A DNA stretch of 64,000 nucleotides from Limnobacter humi (GTDB lineage Bacteria; Pseudomonadota; Gammaproteobacteria; Burkholderiales; Burkholderiaceae_B): positions 439,522 to 503,521 of the forward strand of contig NZ_JANIGO010000002.1 of the NCBI RefSeq assembly GCF_024518835.1. Reading direction: 5' to 3'. The notes beneath the pieces were generated by a model. The model was not told the DNA's origin. It did no database searches and saw only the letters and a program-made list of their open reading frames with translations. Of this stretch, positions 25,597 through 35,320 are shown in pieces. A program made the position numbers and the translations under genes. The number at the start of each line of letters is the position of its first letter. Position 1 is the stretch's first letter.

Positions 25597-28500
25597 ATGC
25601 AGTCGTATTTTACTTCCTCTTTCCAGTTGACCGGGGGCCACAAGTTGAGCTTGGCCCATCCACCGGGCAGTGCGGACGCCTTTTTGTTGGCCCAATTGTG
25701 CCTGCAGGCCAAGGCTCAGCAACGCTTGTGTGTGGTGGTGTGCGCCAGTACGCACGATGCTACCCGGCTGAAAGACGAAATCGCCCTGTTTGCGCCCGAG
25801 TTGCGTGCGCACTACCTGCCCGACTGGGAAACCCTGCCCTACGACAGCTTGTCCGCCCACCAAGACCTGGTGTCTGAACGCCTGGCAACGCTGTACCACA
25901 CGCTCCAGGGCGATCTGGACGTGTTGCTGGTGGCTGCATCCACAGCCATTCAACGCCTGGCACCACCGGCATTTTTGGCGGGCAGCACGTTTTTCTTCAA
26001 AACCGGCGACAAACTAAATGAAAAAAAGCTTCGTGAGCAACTCACGGTGGCGGGATATAGCCATGTGTCACAGGTCATGACCCCGGGTGAATATTGCATC
26101 CGCGGCGGCATTATCGACCTGTTTGCCACAGGCACTGCGCTGCCATTCCGCATCGACCTGTTCGATGATGAAATCGAGTCCATTAAAACCTTTGATGTGG
26201 ACACCCAACGCAGCCTGTACCCCGTGCGTGAAATGCGGCTGCTGCCGGGCCGTGAATACCCCATGGACGAACAAAGCCGTGCCCAATTCCGCAGCAAATG
26301 GCGGGAACGCTTTGAGGGCGATCCGTCCCGCGTGGGCATCTACCGCGACATGGGCAGCGGTGTGGCCTCGGCAGGCATTGAATATTATTTGCCACTGTTT
26401 TTCGAAAACACCGCCACGCTGGCCGATTACCTACCAGTTGGTGAAGTGGCCTTGGTTCAACATGGTGATGTAGCACAAGCCCTGCAAACCTTCTGGACGG
26501 AAACTCAAAGTCGCTTCGACTTTCTGTCCAAGGACATTGAACGCCCCATCCTGCGCCCCAATGAAATTTATTTGGGTGCTGATGAATTCTTCAAACGGTT
26601 TGAACACGCGGCCCGGGTGAATTTGTCGGACAGCAAGAATGCCGTGGTGCCCGAATATGCCGGTGCGGCATTGCCAGAGCTGACCGTGGACCGGCGCGCT
26701 GAAGACCCGCTGTTCAAGCTGCGAACCTTGATTGAACAGGCCGGTGGTGCAGGCTATCGGCAAGTGGTGGTGACGGCACCCAGCGATGGGCGCCGAGAAA
26801 CCCTGCTTCAGTATTTTGCTGAACATGGCCTGAAACCTGCCCAGGCCAACTCGCTACAGGCGGCGCTGGGCGGCGATGCGCACTTTGTGTTGACCACCGC
26901 CACACTGGACCGGGGCTTTGCGATTCACCGCGGACTGGAGCGCGTGGTCGCTTTGGTGACCGAGGCCGAGCTGTTTGCGCTCACTGCGCGACGCCGTGGG
27001 GCACGTCGATCCCAGGAACGGCAAAGCAATGTCGAATCGATGATTCGGGATTTGTCTGAACTCAAAGTGGACGACCCGGTGGTGCACCAGCAACATGGTA
27101 TTGGCCGTTACAAAGGCCTGACCAGCATGGACTTGGGTGAAGGTGCTTCCGAATTTTTGCACCTGGAATACGCCAACGGCACCAACCTGTTTGTGCCTGT
27201 ATCCCAACTGCATGTGATTGCCCGCTACAGCGGTGCCGACCCCGAAAATGCACCATTGCATGCCTTGGGCTCGGGCCAGTGGGAGAAAGCCAAAAACAAA
27301 GCAGCCAAGCAGGTACGCGACACGGCCGCTGAATTGCTGAACCTGTATGCACGCCGCGCCCTGCGGCAGGGGCACCAGTTCAAACTCAGCCTGTCGGACT
27401 ACGAAGCCTTTGTTGAAAAATTTGGTTTTGAAGAAACGGCGGACCAGGCTGCGGCCATCCACGCGGTGATTTCGGACATGACATCCACACGCCCCATGGA
27501 CCGCTTGGTGTGCGGCGATGTGGGTTTTGGAAAAACCGAAGTGGCCCTGCGCGCAGCCTTTGTCAGCGTGATGGACGGCAAACAGGTGGTGCTGCTGGCG
27601 CCCACTACGCTGCTGGCCGAGCAGCATTTTCAAACCTTCTCAGACCGCTTTGCAGACTGGCCCGTCAAGGTGGTTGAACTGTCCCGGTTTAAATCGGCCA
27701 AGGAAATTCGCGAAGCGATTGACCTCATCAACGCAGGCAAGGCTGACATCATCATCGGCACGCACAAGGTACTTAGTGCTGACATTGAGTTTTCACGCTT
27801 GGGTTTGGTGATTATTGATGAGGAACACCGATTTGGCGTTCGACAAAAAGAGGCCCTGAAAAACCTGCGGGCCGAGGTGGATGTGCTCACCCTGACGGCC
27901 ACGCCGATTCCCCGCACACTGGCCATGAGCATGGAAGGCATTCGGGATTTCTCGGTGATTGCCACAGCCCCACAACGGCGACTGGCCATCAAAACATTCG
28001 TTCGCCGCGAAACCGACAGCGTGATTCGTGAAGCCGTGCTGCGAGAATTGAAACGCGGTGGTCAGGTGTATTACCTCCACAACGAGGTAGACACCATTGA
28101 AAACCGCAAGGAAGCACTTGAGCGGATCATTCCTGAAGCCCGCATCGGCATTGCACACGGGCAAATGAACGAGCGCGATCTGGAGCGCGTGATGCGGGAT
28201 TTTTACCAGCAACGCTTCAATGTGTTGTTGTGCACCACCATCATTGAAACAGGCATTGACGTGCCCACCGCCAACACCATTGTGATCCACCGTGCCGACA
28301 AATTCGGCTTGGCGCAGTTGCACCAATTGCGGGGCCGTGTGGGCCGTTCGCACCACCAAGCCTATGCCTACCTCATGGTCAACAGCGAAGAAGGCTTGAG
28401 CAAAACCGCTGGGCGACGCCTGGAGGCCATTACCATGATGGAAGACTTGGGCAGTGGTTTTTACCTGGCGATGCACGACCTGGAAATTCGCGGCGCCGGC

Positions 28501-29064
28501 GAGGTGCTGGGTGCCAACCAGAGCGGCAATGTGCATGAGGTGGGCTTCCAGATGTACACCGACATGTTGAACCACGCGGTGCGCAGCCTGCGTGCTGGCA
28601 AAGAACCTGATTTGACCGCACCATTGAATGCCACGGTGGAAATCAACCTGCACACGCCCGCCCTGTTGCCCGAGGACTACTGTCCCGATGTGCATGAACG
28701 CCTGACCTTGTACAAGCGTTTGGCCAGTACGGACGAGCTCGACGACATCGCCCTGATTCAGGAAGAACTCATCGACCGATTCGGCAAATTGCCCGATGCA
28801 GCCACCGCATTGCTGGACACCCATCGCCTTCGCATTCTGGCCAAACCCCTGGGTGTTGCCAAAATTGACAGTTCATCGGAAGCCACTGTGGTGCAATTTG
28901 ACGCGCAGCCCAATGTGGATGCTGGCAAAATCATTCTCATGATTCAAAAAGAAAAAGACATGAAACTGGCAGGCCCAGAAAAGCTGCGTGTGAACCGCAG
29001 CATTCCCAAGGTGAACGACCGGGTTCAGTTCATCAAAGGCTTAATCAAACAATTGAGTGCATGA
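25597..29064 (+). CDS. mfd: transcription-repair coupling factor Mfd
   Basis: This 1,155-residue translocase removes stalled RNA polymerase and recruits UvrA. In order it shows the UvrB-like N-terminal region (PDWETLPYDSLS), the RNA-polymerase-interacting CarD-like domain (PVVHQQHGIGRY), the helicase core with Walker A GDVGFGKTEVALRAAF, DEEH, TATPIPRTLAM and the GRVGRS motif VI, and the C-terminal UvrA-inhibitory domain. I use the ATG at 25597 (MQSYFTSSFQ). An open frame continues 133 codons upstream but is antisense to ispD. The length fits the family. Confidence 0.97.
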   Translation: MQSYFTSSFQLTGGHKLSLAHPPGSADAFLLAQLCLQAKAQQRLCVVVCASTHDATRLKDEIALFAPELRAHYLPDWETLPYDSLSAHQDLVSERLATLYHTLQGDLDVLLVAASTAIQRLAPPAFLAGSTFFFKTGDKLNEKKLREQLTVAGYSHVSQVMTPGEYCIRGGIIDLFATGTALPFRIDLFDDEIESIKTFDVDTQRSLYPVREMRLLPGREYPMDEQSRAQFRSKWRERFEGDPSRVGIYRDMGSGVASAGIEYYLPLFFENTATLADYLPVGEVALVQHGDVAQALQTFWTETQSRFDFLSKDIERPILRPNEIYLGADEFFKRFEHAARVNLSDSKNAVVPEYAGAALPELTVDRRAEDPLFKLRTLIEQAGGAGYRQVVVTAPSDGRRETLLQYFAEHGLKPAQANSLQAALGGDAHFVLTTATLDRGFAIHRGLERVVALVTEAELFALTARRRGARRSQERQSNVESMIRDLSELKVDDPVVHQQHGIGRYKGLTSMDLGEGASEFLHLEYANGTNLFVPVSQLHVIARYSGADPENAPLHALGSGQWEKAKNKAAKQVRDTAAELLNLYARRALRQGHQFKLSLSDYEAFVEKFGFEETADQAAAIHAVISDMTSTRPMDRLVCGDVGFGKTEVALRAAFVSVMDGKQVVLLAPTTLLAEQHFQTFSDRFADWPVKVVELSRFKSAKEIREAIDLINAGKADIIIGTHKVLSADIEFSRLGLVIIDEEHRFGVRQKEALKNLRAEVDVLTLTATPIPRTLAMSMEGIRDFSVIATAPQRRLAIKTFVRRETDSVIREAVLRELKRGGQVYYLHNEVDTIENRKEALERIIPEARIGIAHGQMNERDLERVMRDFYQQRFNVLLCTTIIETGIDVPTANTIVIHRADKFGLAQLHQLRGRVGRSHHQAYAYLMVNSEEGLSKTAGRRLEAITMMEDLGSGFYLAMHDLEIRGAGEVLGANQSGNVHEVGFQMYTDMLNHAVRSLRAGKEPDLTAPLNATVEINLHTPALLPEDYCPDVHERLTLYKRLASTDELDDIALIQEELIDRFGKLPDAATALLDTHRLRILAKPLGVAKIDSSSEATVVQFDAQPNVDAGKIILMIQKEKDMKLAGPEKLRVNRSIPKVNDRVQFIKGLIKQLSA

Positions 29065-30185
29065 TGTCTGCATACCCGTCTGCTGTTTTACGTCACACAC
29101 TGGTCGCCCTGCTGTACCTGACCGATGCCCCAGTCGTTGCCCAGGCTCAAACTGTTGACCAAGTGACGCAGCCCGCCTATCCCAATCCCACGGTGGTGAA
29201 CTCGCTTGAACTGCACAAGGCCAACCTCCGGAAAGCAGAAACCGGCGACGCCGTGGCGCAAACCGCGGTGGGTTTGTCGCTGATTGAAGGGGATGTGGTT
29301 CCCCGCGACCTGAAAGCAGGACGCGTGTGGCTGGGGAAAGCGGCCACGCAAAACCATGTCACTGCCCAGTACTACCTGGGCCAACTGCTGATGCTGGATG
29401 TGTTGGGCGCCAACCCGGCAGACCTCACCAAGCAACTGACCGAAGGCCTGGGGTGGCTTCGACGCGCAGCCCGAGAACAATACCGCCCTGCGCAACTGCT
29501 GTATGCGCAAACCGTGCTGGACAGCAAAGCGGACAACCCGTTTGGCCACAGCAAAGTGGAAGCGGAAAGCATTTTGCTGCAATGTGCCGACACCTATCGA
29601 CCCTGCACCTACCATGCACTGGCCAGGCTCGACAGAGAACCCCTGGACACCACCCTGCCCTGCACCGCGAATGAGCGTTGCGAAACCATCCGCAGACTGT
29701 TGTACAACCTGGCCGCCAGCAATGATGCACAAGCCATGTTGAGGCTGGCGGGTATTCAAGGTGAAGACAGCACTTATTGGATTCGCCGTGCTGCGCGCTT
29801 GGGGCACCCTCAAGCCTGCCTGGACCTGGCCATGCAAGTGATCAATGGGCAGGTGCCCCTGCAACCCGAAGACCCCGCATTGGCCAGCCTGCTAAACACC
29901 AGTGCCGAACAAGGCGAGGTGCAAGCCATGTACCTGCTGGGTCAACTGCTGTATGAAGGCAAACGCATCCCGTACAATCGCCCACTGGCCATGCAGTGGC
30001 TGGAACGCGCCAGTGCCAAAGGACATGAACCTTCCACAGTGCTGCTGGAGAAAATGCAGGCTGTTACAAAATTGACCCCGGTGCCCAATCCCGCTCCTGC
30101 TGGCGAAGACAATGCCGATGCAAATGTGGTGCAACTGCCCGTCTTGCTACAAAGTGGCGGTCAAGCCCAAGCCGTGACCGAATAA
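29061..30185 (+). CDS. exported Sel1-repeat (TPR-like) protein
   Basis: This 374-residue protein of unknown role has a weak signal peptide (residues 1-30, ending VVAQAQ) and several Sel1-like repeats. The clearest are near residues 70-115 (AVGLSLIEGD ... WLGKAATQN) and 290-335 (AMYLLGQLLYEGK ... WLERASAKGH). Such repeats mediate protein-protein contacts. The start overlaps the mfd stop (ATGATG), so the two are probably translated together, and serB follows after 19 bases. No partner can be named. Confidence 0.75.
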   Translation: MMSAYPSAVLRHTLVALLYLTDAPVVAQAQTVDQVTQPAYPNPTVVNSLELHKANLRKAETGDAVAQTAVGLSLIEGDVVPRDLKAGRVWLGKAATQNHVTAQYYLGQLLMLDVLGANPADLTKQLTEGLGWLRRAAREQYRPAQLLYAQTVLDSKADNPFGHSKVEAESILLQCADTYRPCTYHALARLDREPLDTTLPCTANERCETIRRLLYNLAASNDAQAMLRLAGIQGEDSTYWIRRAARLGHPQACLDLAMQVINGQVPLQPEDPALASLLNTSAEQGEVQAMYLLGQLLYEGKRIPYNRPLAMQWLERASAKGHEPSTVLLEKMQAVTKLTPVPNPAPAGEDNADANVVQLPVLLQSGGQAQAVTE

Positions 30186-30204
30186 TCATTTCCAAGAGAT
30201 GTCC

Positions 30205-31065
30205 ATGAACACCCTTCACATGTCAGCGCCCGCATTGACGGAACAACAGATACAACAGGTACTGAAATCGCTTCAATTGCCGACTTGCAATTCGGCTTCA
30301 CAAACCGGAGCCGGTTGGTCACGCCATGCACTGCCCGACAACTTCACGATTGGCCGTAACGATCTGTTGGCACTGGCCAAACAACACCAATGCGACTTGG
30401 CGGTTCTGGGCCCCCAGCACACGGCCGATCAATTCAAACTGCTGGCCATGGACATGGACAGCACCCTCATCACCATTGAGTGCATTGATGAAATTGCCGA
30501 CTACGCAGGCAAAAAAAAGGAAGTATCGGAGATTACTGAGGCCGCCATGCGCGGCGAAATCAAAGACTTTTCTGAAAGCCTGAACAGGCGTGTGGCCCTG
30601 TTGAAAGGCGTACCCGCCAGCAGCCTGCAAGCCGTGTTGAATGAACGGCTGCGCCTGTCCCCAGGCGCCGAAGCCTTGATTGCATTTGCCAAACAACAGG
30701 GCTGGAAAACGCTCTTGGTGAGTGGTGGATTCACCTTTTTCACCGACGCCATGAAAACCCGCCTCGGCTTGGACTACACACGCTCAAACACACTGGAAAT
30801 TGTGGATGGTTTACTCACAGGCCGCGTGCTGGGCACCATTGTGGATGCCGATGTAAAACGGGAAACTGTGCTGGCGGTGTGCCAAGAATTGGGATGCACG
30901 GCTGATCAGGCCATCGCCATGGGCGACGGTGCCAACGACCTGAAAATGATGGGTGTGGCCGGCGCTAGTGTCGCGTTCCGGGCCAAACCCGCCGTTCAAG
31001 CGCAGACTGATTTCTGCATCAATGTCGGCGGGCTGGACACCGTTTGCCAGTGGATGACCGCGTAA
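30205..31065 (+). CDS. serB: phosphoserine phosphatase
   Basis: This 286-residue HAD phosphatase performs the last step of serine synthesis. The nucleophile motif AMDMDSTLITIECIDE, motif II LLVSGGFTFF and the motif III/IV region AIAMGDGANDLKMM are all complete. A short N-terminal extension before the HAD domain is usual. I prefer ATG 30205, because AAGAG lies 6 bases upstream of it but directly abuts the alternative ATG at 30199. The stop is 5 bases from the convergent thiolase stop. Confidence 0.95.
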   Translation: MNTLHMSAPALTEQQIQQVLKSLQLPTCNSASQTGAGWSRHALPDNFTIGRNDLLALAKQHQCDLAVLGPQHTADQFKLLAMDMDSTLITIECIDEIADYAGKKKEVSEITEAAMRGEIKDFSESLNRRVALLKGVPASSLQAVLNERLRLSPGAEALIAFAKQQGWKTLLVSGGFTFFTDAMKTRLGLDYTRSNTLEIVDGLLTGRVLGTIVDADVKRETVLAVCQELGCTADQAIAMGDGANDLKMMGVAGASVAFRAKPAVQAQTDFCINVGGLDTVCQWMTA

Positions 31066-31070
31066 AACGA

Positions 31071-32252
31071 TTAAATACGTTCGAAGATGGCCGCAATACC
31101 CTGACCACCACCAATACACATGGTCACCAAGGCATAACGACCACCAATCCGCTGCAATTCATACAGGGCCTTCACAGTGATGATGGCACCTGTTGCACCG
31201 ATGGGGTGACCAATGGAAATACCGGAACCATTCGGATTTACTTTGGCTGGGTCCATGCCGAGTTCTTTGGTCACTGCACAGGCTTGCGCAGCAAAGGCTT
31301 CATTGGCCTCCACCACATCAATGTCTGCCATGGTCAAACCCGCTTTGGCCAGCGCTTTCTTGGTGGCGGAAACCGGGCCAATGCCCATGATGGTGGGCTC
31401 TACCCCGGTGTTGGCATAACTTACCAAACGGGCCATCGGCTTCTTGCCTGCTTTTTCAGCAGCGCCACGCTCCATCAACAGCACAGCGCCTGCGCCATCG
31501 TTCAGGCCAGAGGCGTTTCCAGCAGTTACTGTGCCGTCTTTTTGAAATACAGCGCGCAGTTTGGCCATGCCTTCCACGGTGGCGTCACCGCGAACATGCT
31601 CGTCGGTGTCAAACATCACCGGGCCTTTCTTGCTCTTGATTTCAACGGGAAGAATCTGCTCCTTGAAATAACCCTTGGCAATGGCGTTGGCAGCGCGCTG
31701 GTGGCTCAGTACTGCCAACGCATCCTGTTCCTCGCGGGAAATACCAAACTCTTTGGCCACGTTTTCTGCAGTCACACCCATGTGAATCACATGAAATGGG
31801 TCATGCAATGCACCGACCATCATGTCGATGCCTTTCATGTCGCCCATGCGGGCACCCCAACGGGCAGCGGGCAAAATATAGGGGGCGCGGCTCATGCTTT
31901 CAGCACCGCCACCAATGGCCACGTCTGCATCGCCCAGCATGATGCTTTGTGCGGCAGTCACAATGGCCTGCAGGCCCGAGCCGCACAAGCGGTTCAAAGT
32001 CAACGCAGGGGTGGTTTTGTCCAAACCACCTTCAATGGCCGCCACGCGAGCCAAGTACATGTCACGGGGCTCTGAATTCACCACATGGCCAAACACCACA
32101 TGGCCCACCTGGTCGGCGGATACCCCCGCACGGGCCACCACTTCCTTGACCACCATCGCACCCATCTGTGTGGGTGAAAAGTCTTTCAGGCTGCCGCCAA
32201 AATCGCCCACGGCGGTGCGCACACCGGCCACTACAACCACTTCACGTGTCAT
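31071..32252 (-). CDS. bktB: beta-ketothiolase, BktB type
   Basis: This 393-residue acetyl-CoA acyltransferase condenses or cleaves acyl-CoAs. It is very like BktB of Cupriavidus necator (MTREVVVVAGVRTA ... FGHVVNSEPRDMY), which prefers longer substrates and enables hydroxyvalerate-containing polymer. The active Cys is in LNRLCGSGLQA (near residue 90). The His is in GHPIGATGA and the second Cys in MCIGGGQG. It is downstream of rimO and is the second thiolase of the PHA region. Confidence 0.93.
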   Translation of the reverse strand: MTREVVVVAGVRTAVGDFGGSLKDFSPTQMGAMVVKEVVARAGVSADQVGHVVFGHVVNSEPRDMYLARVAAIEGGLDKTTPALTLNRLCGSGLQAIVTAAQSIMLGDADVAIGGGAESMSRAPYILPAARWGARMGDMKGIDMMVGALHDPFHVIHMGVTAENVAKEFGISREEQDALAVLSHQRAANAIAKGYFKEQILPVEIKSKKGPVMFDTDEHVRGDATVEGMAKLRAVFQKDGTVTAGNASGLNDGAGAVLLMERGAAEKAGKKPMARLVSYANTGVEPTIMGIGPVSATKKALAKAGLTMADIDVVEANEAFAAQACAVTKELGMDPAKVNPNGSGISIGHPIGATGAIITVKALYELQRIGGRYALVTMCIGGGQGIAAIFERI

Positions 32253-32300
32253 CTTGATTTCTCCGTCAATTGCCGAATGGGTTCGGCTGTTCTCGTAACA

Positions 32301-32317
32301 GGCTCAATGAGTGAGCC
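32301..32317. repeat. GGCTCA-N5-TGAGCC inverted repeat, copy 4
   Basis: This exact copy has spacer ATGAG. It lies in the 106-base gap between the rimO stop and the bktB start, 42 bases past rimO. No T-tract follows on either strand. Confidence 0.85.
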
Positions 32318-32358
32318 CATGGATTGGTTTCTTGAACATCAGGCCACCGACATGTTGA

Positions 32359-33726
32359 TCAATGTTCGGTGATACTGCCCCACAGGTCGTGCTCGTCGCA
32401 GTCGTCAATCTCAACCGATACAAAGTCGCCCACCTTGGGTCGCAACGCCGGGTTTTCAGGCATGGGTATGAACACATTGCCATCAATTTCCGGCGCATCG
32501 GCTGCACTGCGGGCGACAATGCCTTCGTCGTCGGTTTCGTCCACAATCACCTGCAGTGTTTTGCCAATCTTCGCCTGGTTACGGACCAAGGAGATGGTCT
32601 CCTGCAGCGCCATCAGCCGGGCACGGCGCTCTTCCTTCACTTCCTCAGGAACCGGGTTGGGCAACTCGTTGGCTTTGGCCCCATCTACAGGTGAATAGGC
32701 AAATACGCCCACGCGGTCGAGTTGGGCCTCCTCAATGAAGGCCAGCAAGTGTTCAAATTCCGCTTCAGTTTCACCGGGAAAACCGGTGATGAACGTGCTG
32801 CGCAAGGTGATGTCCGGGCAGGCATCGCGCCAGGCGCGAATACGTTCAATGTTGCGTTCACCACTGGCAGGCCGCTTCATGCGCTTCAACACATCCGGAT
32901 GGGAATGCTGAAACGGAATGTCCAGATATGGCAAGATTTTTCCTTCCGCCATCAACGGCACCACCCGGTCCACGTGGGGGTATGGGTACACATAATGCAT
33001 GCGAACCCAAATACCCAACTGCCCCAGCTCTTCAGCCAATTGCTGGAACTGGGTTTTGACAGGACGCCCATTCACAAAATCAGTGCGGTACTTGATATCC
33101 ACACCATAAGCGGAGGTGTCTTGACTAACCACCAACAATTCCTTCACACCACTTTTCTTGAGACTTTCAGCCTCGCGCATAACTTCCCCGATGGGGCGTG
33201 ACACCAGGTCGCCCCGCATGTCGGGAATAATGCAGAAAGTACAGCGATGATTACAGCCCTCGGAAATTTTCAGATAGGCGTAGTGCTTGGGCGTTAACTT
33301 CACACCGTGGTCGGGCACCAGGTCAATAAACGGGTCATGCGGTTTGGGCAAGTGGGTGTGCACCGCCTGCATCACTTCCTCAGTGGCGTGGGGCCCAGTC
33401 ACCGCCAATACCTTGGGATGCAAAGTGGTGATCAGGTTCTTGCCTTCATCGCCATTTTTGGCACCCAGGCAGCCTGTCACAATCACTTTGCCATTGGCGT
33501 GAATGGCCTCACCGATGGCATCCAGGCTTTCCTGAACTGCACTGTCGATAAAACCACAGGTGTTGACCACAATCAGATCAGCACCCTCATAGGTGGGCGC
33601 CACTTCATAACCCTCCACCTTCAGTTGGGTCAGGATGCGCTCCGAATCGACGAGCGCCTTGGGACAACCCAATGAAACAAAGCCCACACTGGGTGGGCGC
33701 TTGGCGGAATTGGCTTTTTCTTGCAT
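32359..33726 (-). CDS. rimO: ribosomal protein S12 methylthiotransferase RimO
   Basis: This 455-residue radical-SAM enzyme methylthiolates the conserved Asp of S12. The N-terminal UPF0004 domain carries its cluster Cys (first in [14 protein letters not shown]). The radical-SAM CxxxCxxC motif is CNHRCTFC, and a C-terminal TRAM domain ends the protein. It starts 8 bases after phaR, so it is probably co-transcribed with the PHA regulator for positional rather than functional reasons. Confidence 0.96.
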   Translation of the reverse strand: MQEKANSAKRPPSVGFVSLGCPKALVDSERILTQLKVEGYEVAPTYEGADLIVVNTCGFIDSAVQESLDAIGEAIHANGKVIVTGCLGAKNGDEGKNLITTLHPKVLAVTGPHATEEVMQAVHTHLPKPHDPFIDLVPDHGVKLTPKHYAYLKISEGCNHRCTFCIIPDMRGDLVSRPIGEVMREAESLKKSGVKELLVVSQDTSAYGVDIKYRTDFVNGRPVKTQFQQLAEELGQLGIWVRMHYVYPYPHVDRVVPLMAEGKILPYLDIPFQHSHPDVLKRMKRPASGERNIERIRAWRDACPDITLRSTFITGFPGETEAEFEHLLAFIEEAQLDRVGVFAYSPVDGAKANELPNPVPEEVKEERRARLMALQETISLVRNQAKIGKTLQVIVDETDDEGIVARSAADAPEIDGNVFIPMPENPALRPKVGDFVSVEIDDCDEHDLWGSITEH

Positions 33727-33734
33727 GTGAATAC

Positions 33735-34316
33735 TTACTTTTTGGTGGGGTCGGGCTTGGGTCGCGCAGCCCCGGTCAGGTCAACCGGGTTGGGAAACCC
33801 AAAATTGCTGAACAGGCTGCGGGTCTGGTTTTGAAACTGGTCCTGCATCTGCACAAACATGTTTTTGCTTTGATCAATGTAGTTGCTCATCATCGACTGG
33901 ATGACTGGCGTTTGCACACTCATGAATTGGGCCCACAACTCGGGATTGGCAAACTGGCTGCCATCGCTCACCGACTTGCCCTGGTCCTGAAAGCTGTTCT
34001 GAATGTCGATGAACGCCTGCAGGTTTTTTTCCAGAAACGTGCCCATGATGCTTTGCATGGCATTGCCATAAAAGCGAATGATCTGGGCGAGCATGGCCGA
34101 TGTAAAAATGGGGGCTCCAGCCGTTTCTTCTTCCAGAATAATCTGAAGCAGAATACTGCGGGTTAGGTCTTCACCACTTTTGGCGTCCAACACCTGAAAA
34201 CCTTCATTGGCCAACACCAATTGTTTAACGTCGCCCAGCGTGATGTAACTGCTGGTTTGAGTGTCATACAAACGGCGATTGGGGTATTTCTTGATCAGTC
34301 GTGTTGTCTCAGCCAT
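33735..34316 (-). CDS. phaR: polyhydroxyalkanoate synthesis repressor PhaR
   Basis: This 193-residue regulator senses PHA. In its absence it represses phasin and PHA genes, and on binding polymer it releases DNA. The DNA-binding N terminus ([14 protein letters not shown] ... ITLGDV) and the two accessory repeats that bind polymer are present. I use the ATG at 34316 ([10 protein letters not shown]), preceded by an AGAAGAGG ribosome-binding site. The frame extends 94 codons farther without family sequence. TGC-N3-GCA dyads lie upstream of this gene and of phaC, so autoregulation is plausible. Confidence 0.95.
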   Translation of the reverse strand: MAETTRLIKKYPNRRLYDTQTSSYITLGDVKQLVLANEGFQVLDAKSGEDLTRSILLQIILEEETAGAPIFTSAMLAQIIRFYGNAMQSIMGTFLEKNLQAFIDIQNSFQDQGKSVSDGSQFANPELWAQFMSVQTPVIQSMMSNYIDQSKNMFVQMQDQFQNQTRSLFSNFGFPNPVDLTGAARPKPDPTKK

Positions 34317-34428
34317 GCCTCTTCTCTTCCTTGGTGTTATTTGCCGCTGCACCTCGAGAGGCAACGGTTTTATTCTGTATGCAAACAAGCACTTGCAAAA
34401 AAACAAAGCACCGCACGCGCCAGGCACG

Positions 34429-34437
34429 TGCAGTGCA
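34429..34437. promoter_or_regulatory. TGC-N3-GCA dyad upstream of phaR (possible PhaR site)
   Basis: TGCAGTGCA fits the TGC-N3-GCA core of the PhaR operator described for Paracoccus denitrificans (CTGC-N3/4-GCAG), from memory. A second inverted repeat, TGCAA-N8-TTGCA, is at 34380-34397, nearer the gene. The roles are inferred. Confidence 0.35.
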
Positions 34438-34522
34438 ACATCATACCGCCTTTTTGATGGCTTGAATCGGGTTTCGCTGCCGCGGCGGCAAAAGGTGCCA
34501 CCGCAGCAAACCACGCCAAGGC

Positions 34523-35266
34523 TTAACCCATGTGCAAGCCACCGTTCAATGAAAAGTCTGCACCGGTGGAAAAGCCGGAGTCGTCTGATGCCAGCCAAGC
34601 CACAATCGATGCAATTTCCTCAGGCGTGCCCAAACGCTTCACGGGAATGGTGCCCACAATCTTTTCCAGCACATCGGGGCGAATGGCGCGAACCATGTCC
34701 GTACCAATGTAACCGGGCGATACGGTGTTCACCGTCACACCTTTGGCTGCTACTTCCTGCGCCAAGGCCATGGTAAAACCACGCAAGCCCGCCTTGGCAG
34801 TGGAGTAATTGGTTTGACCAAACTGGCCTTTTTGTCCGTTGACCGACGAAATATTGATGATTCGGCCCCAACCCTGCTCTACCATGCCACCGATCACTTG
34901 CTTGGTCACGTTGAACAGCGAATTCAAATTGGTGTCAATGACCGCTGACCAGTCATCGCGACTCATCTTCACGAAGGTGCCATCGCGTGTAATGCCGGCG
35001 TTGTTCACCAGCACACTCACCGTGCCATGCTCGGCACGCACCTTCTCAAAGGCCTCGACAGTGCTGTCCCAATCGGCCACATTCCCTTCGCTGGCCCACA
35101 CTTCGAAACCTGCGCTGCGCATCTCGCCCAGCCACTTGTCCTTCCGGGGTGAATTGGGACCACAGCCCGCCACCACTTTGAAGCCAGCCTGGCACAGGGT
35201 TTTGCAAATGGCGGTGCCAATGCCACCCATACCGCCGGTTACGTACGCCACTTTTTGATTATTCAT
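34523..35266 (-). CDS. phaB: acetoacetyl-CoA reductase (NADPH)
   Basis: This 247-residue short-chain dehydrogenase reduces acetoacetyl-CoA to (R)-3-hydroxybutyryl-CoA, the PHB monomer. The cofactor loop TGGMGGIG, the NNAGITRD block, the catalytic Ser in NISSVNGQKG and the YSTAKAG Tyr-Lys pair are complete. The ATG at 35266 (MNNQKVAYVT) has AAAAGGA about 11 bases upstream. Upstream in-frame ATGs sit on the ribosome-binding site. It is the third gene of phaC-phaA-phaB. Confidence 0.96.
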   Translation of the reverse strand: MNNQKVAYVTGGMGGIGTAICKTLCQAGFKVVAGCGPNSPRKDKWLGEMRSAGFEVWASEGNVADWDSTVEAFEKVRAEHGTVSVLVNNAGITRDGTFVKMSRDDWSAVIDTNLNSLFNVTKQVIGGMVEQGWGRIINISSVNGQKGQFGQTNYSTAKAGLRGFTMALAQEVAAKGVTVNTVSPGYIGTDMVRAIRPDVLEKIVGTIPVKRLGTPEEIASIVAWLASDDSGFSTGADFSLNGGLHMG

Positions 35267-35320
35267 GTTCACATCCATCCTTTTATTTTGTGTGTTCAAT
35301 CCATTTTGTTGTACGGCTGA

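Noticed and set aside
27793-28824. 343-codon frame opposite mfd
   Set aside because: It lies wholly within conserved helicase coding sequence on the other strand, with no recognisable domain. Similar long antisense frames over lon (7965-8735), the RND pump (14393-16441) and odhA (52315-53628) were dismissed for the same reason.
30199-30204. ATG at 30199 as the serB start
   Set aside because: The AAGAG element directly abuts it with no spacing, while it is 6 bases from the ATG at 30205.
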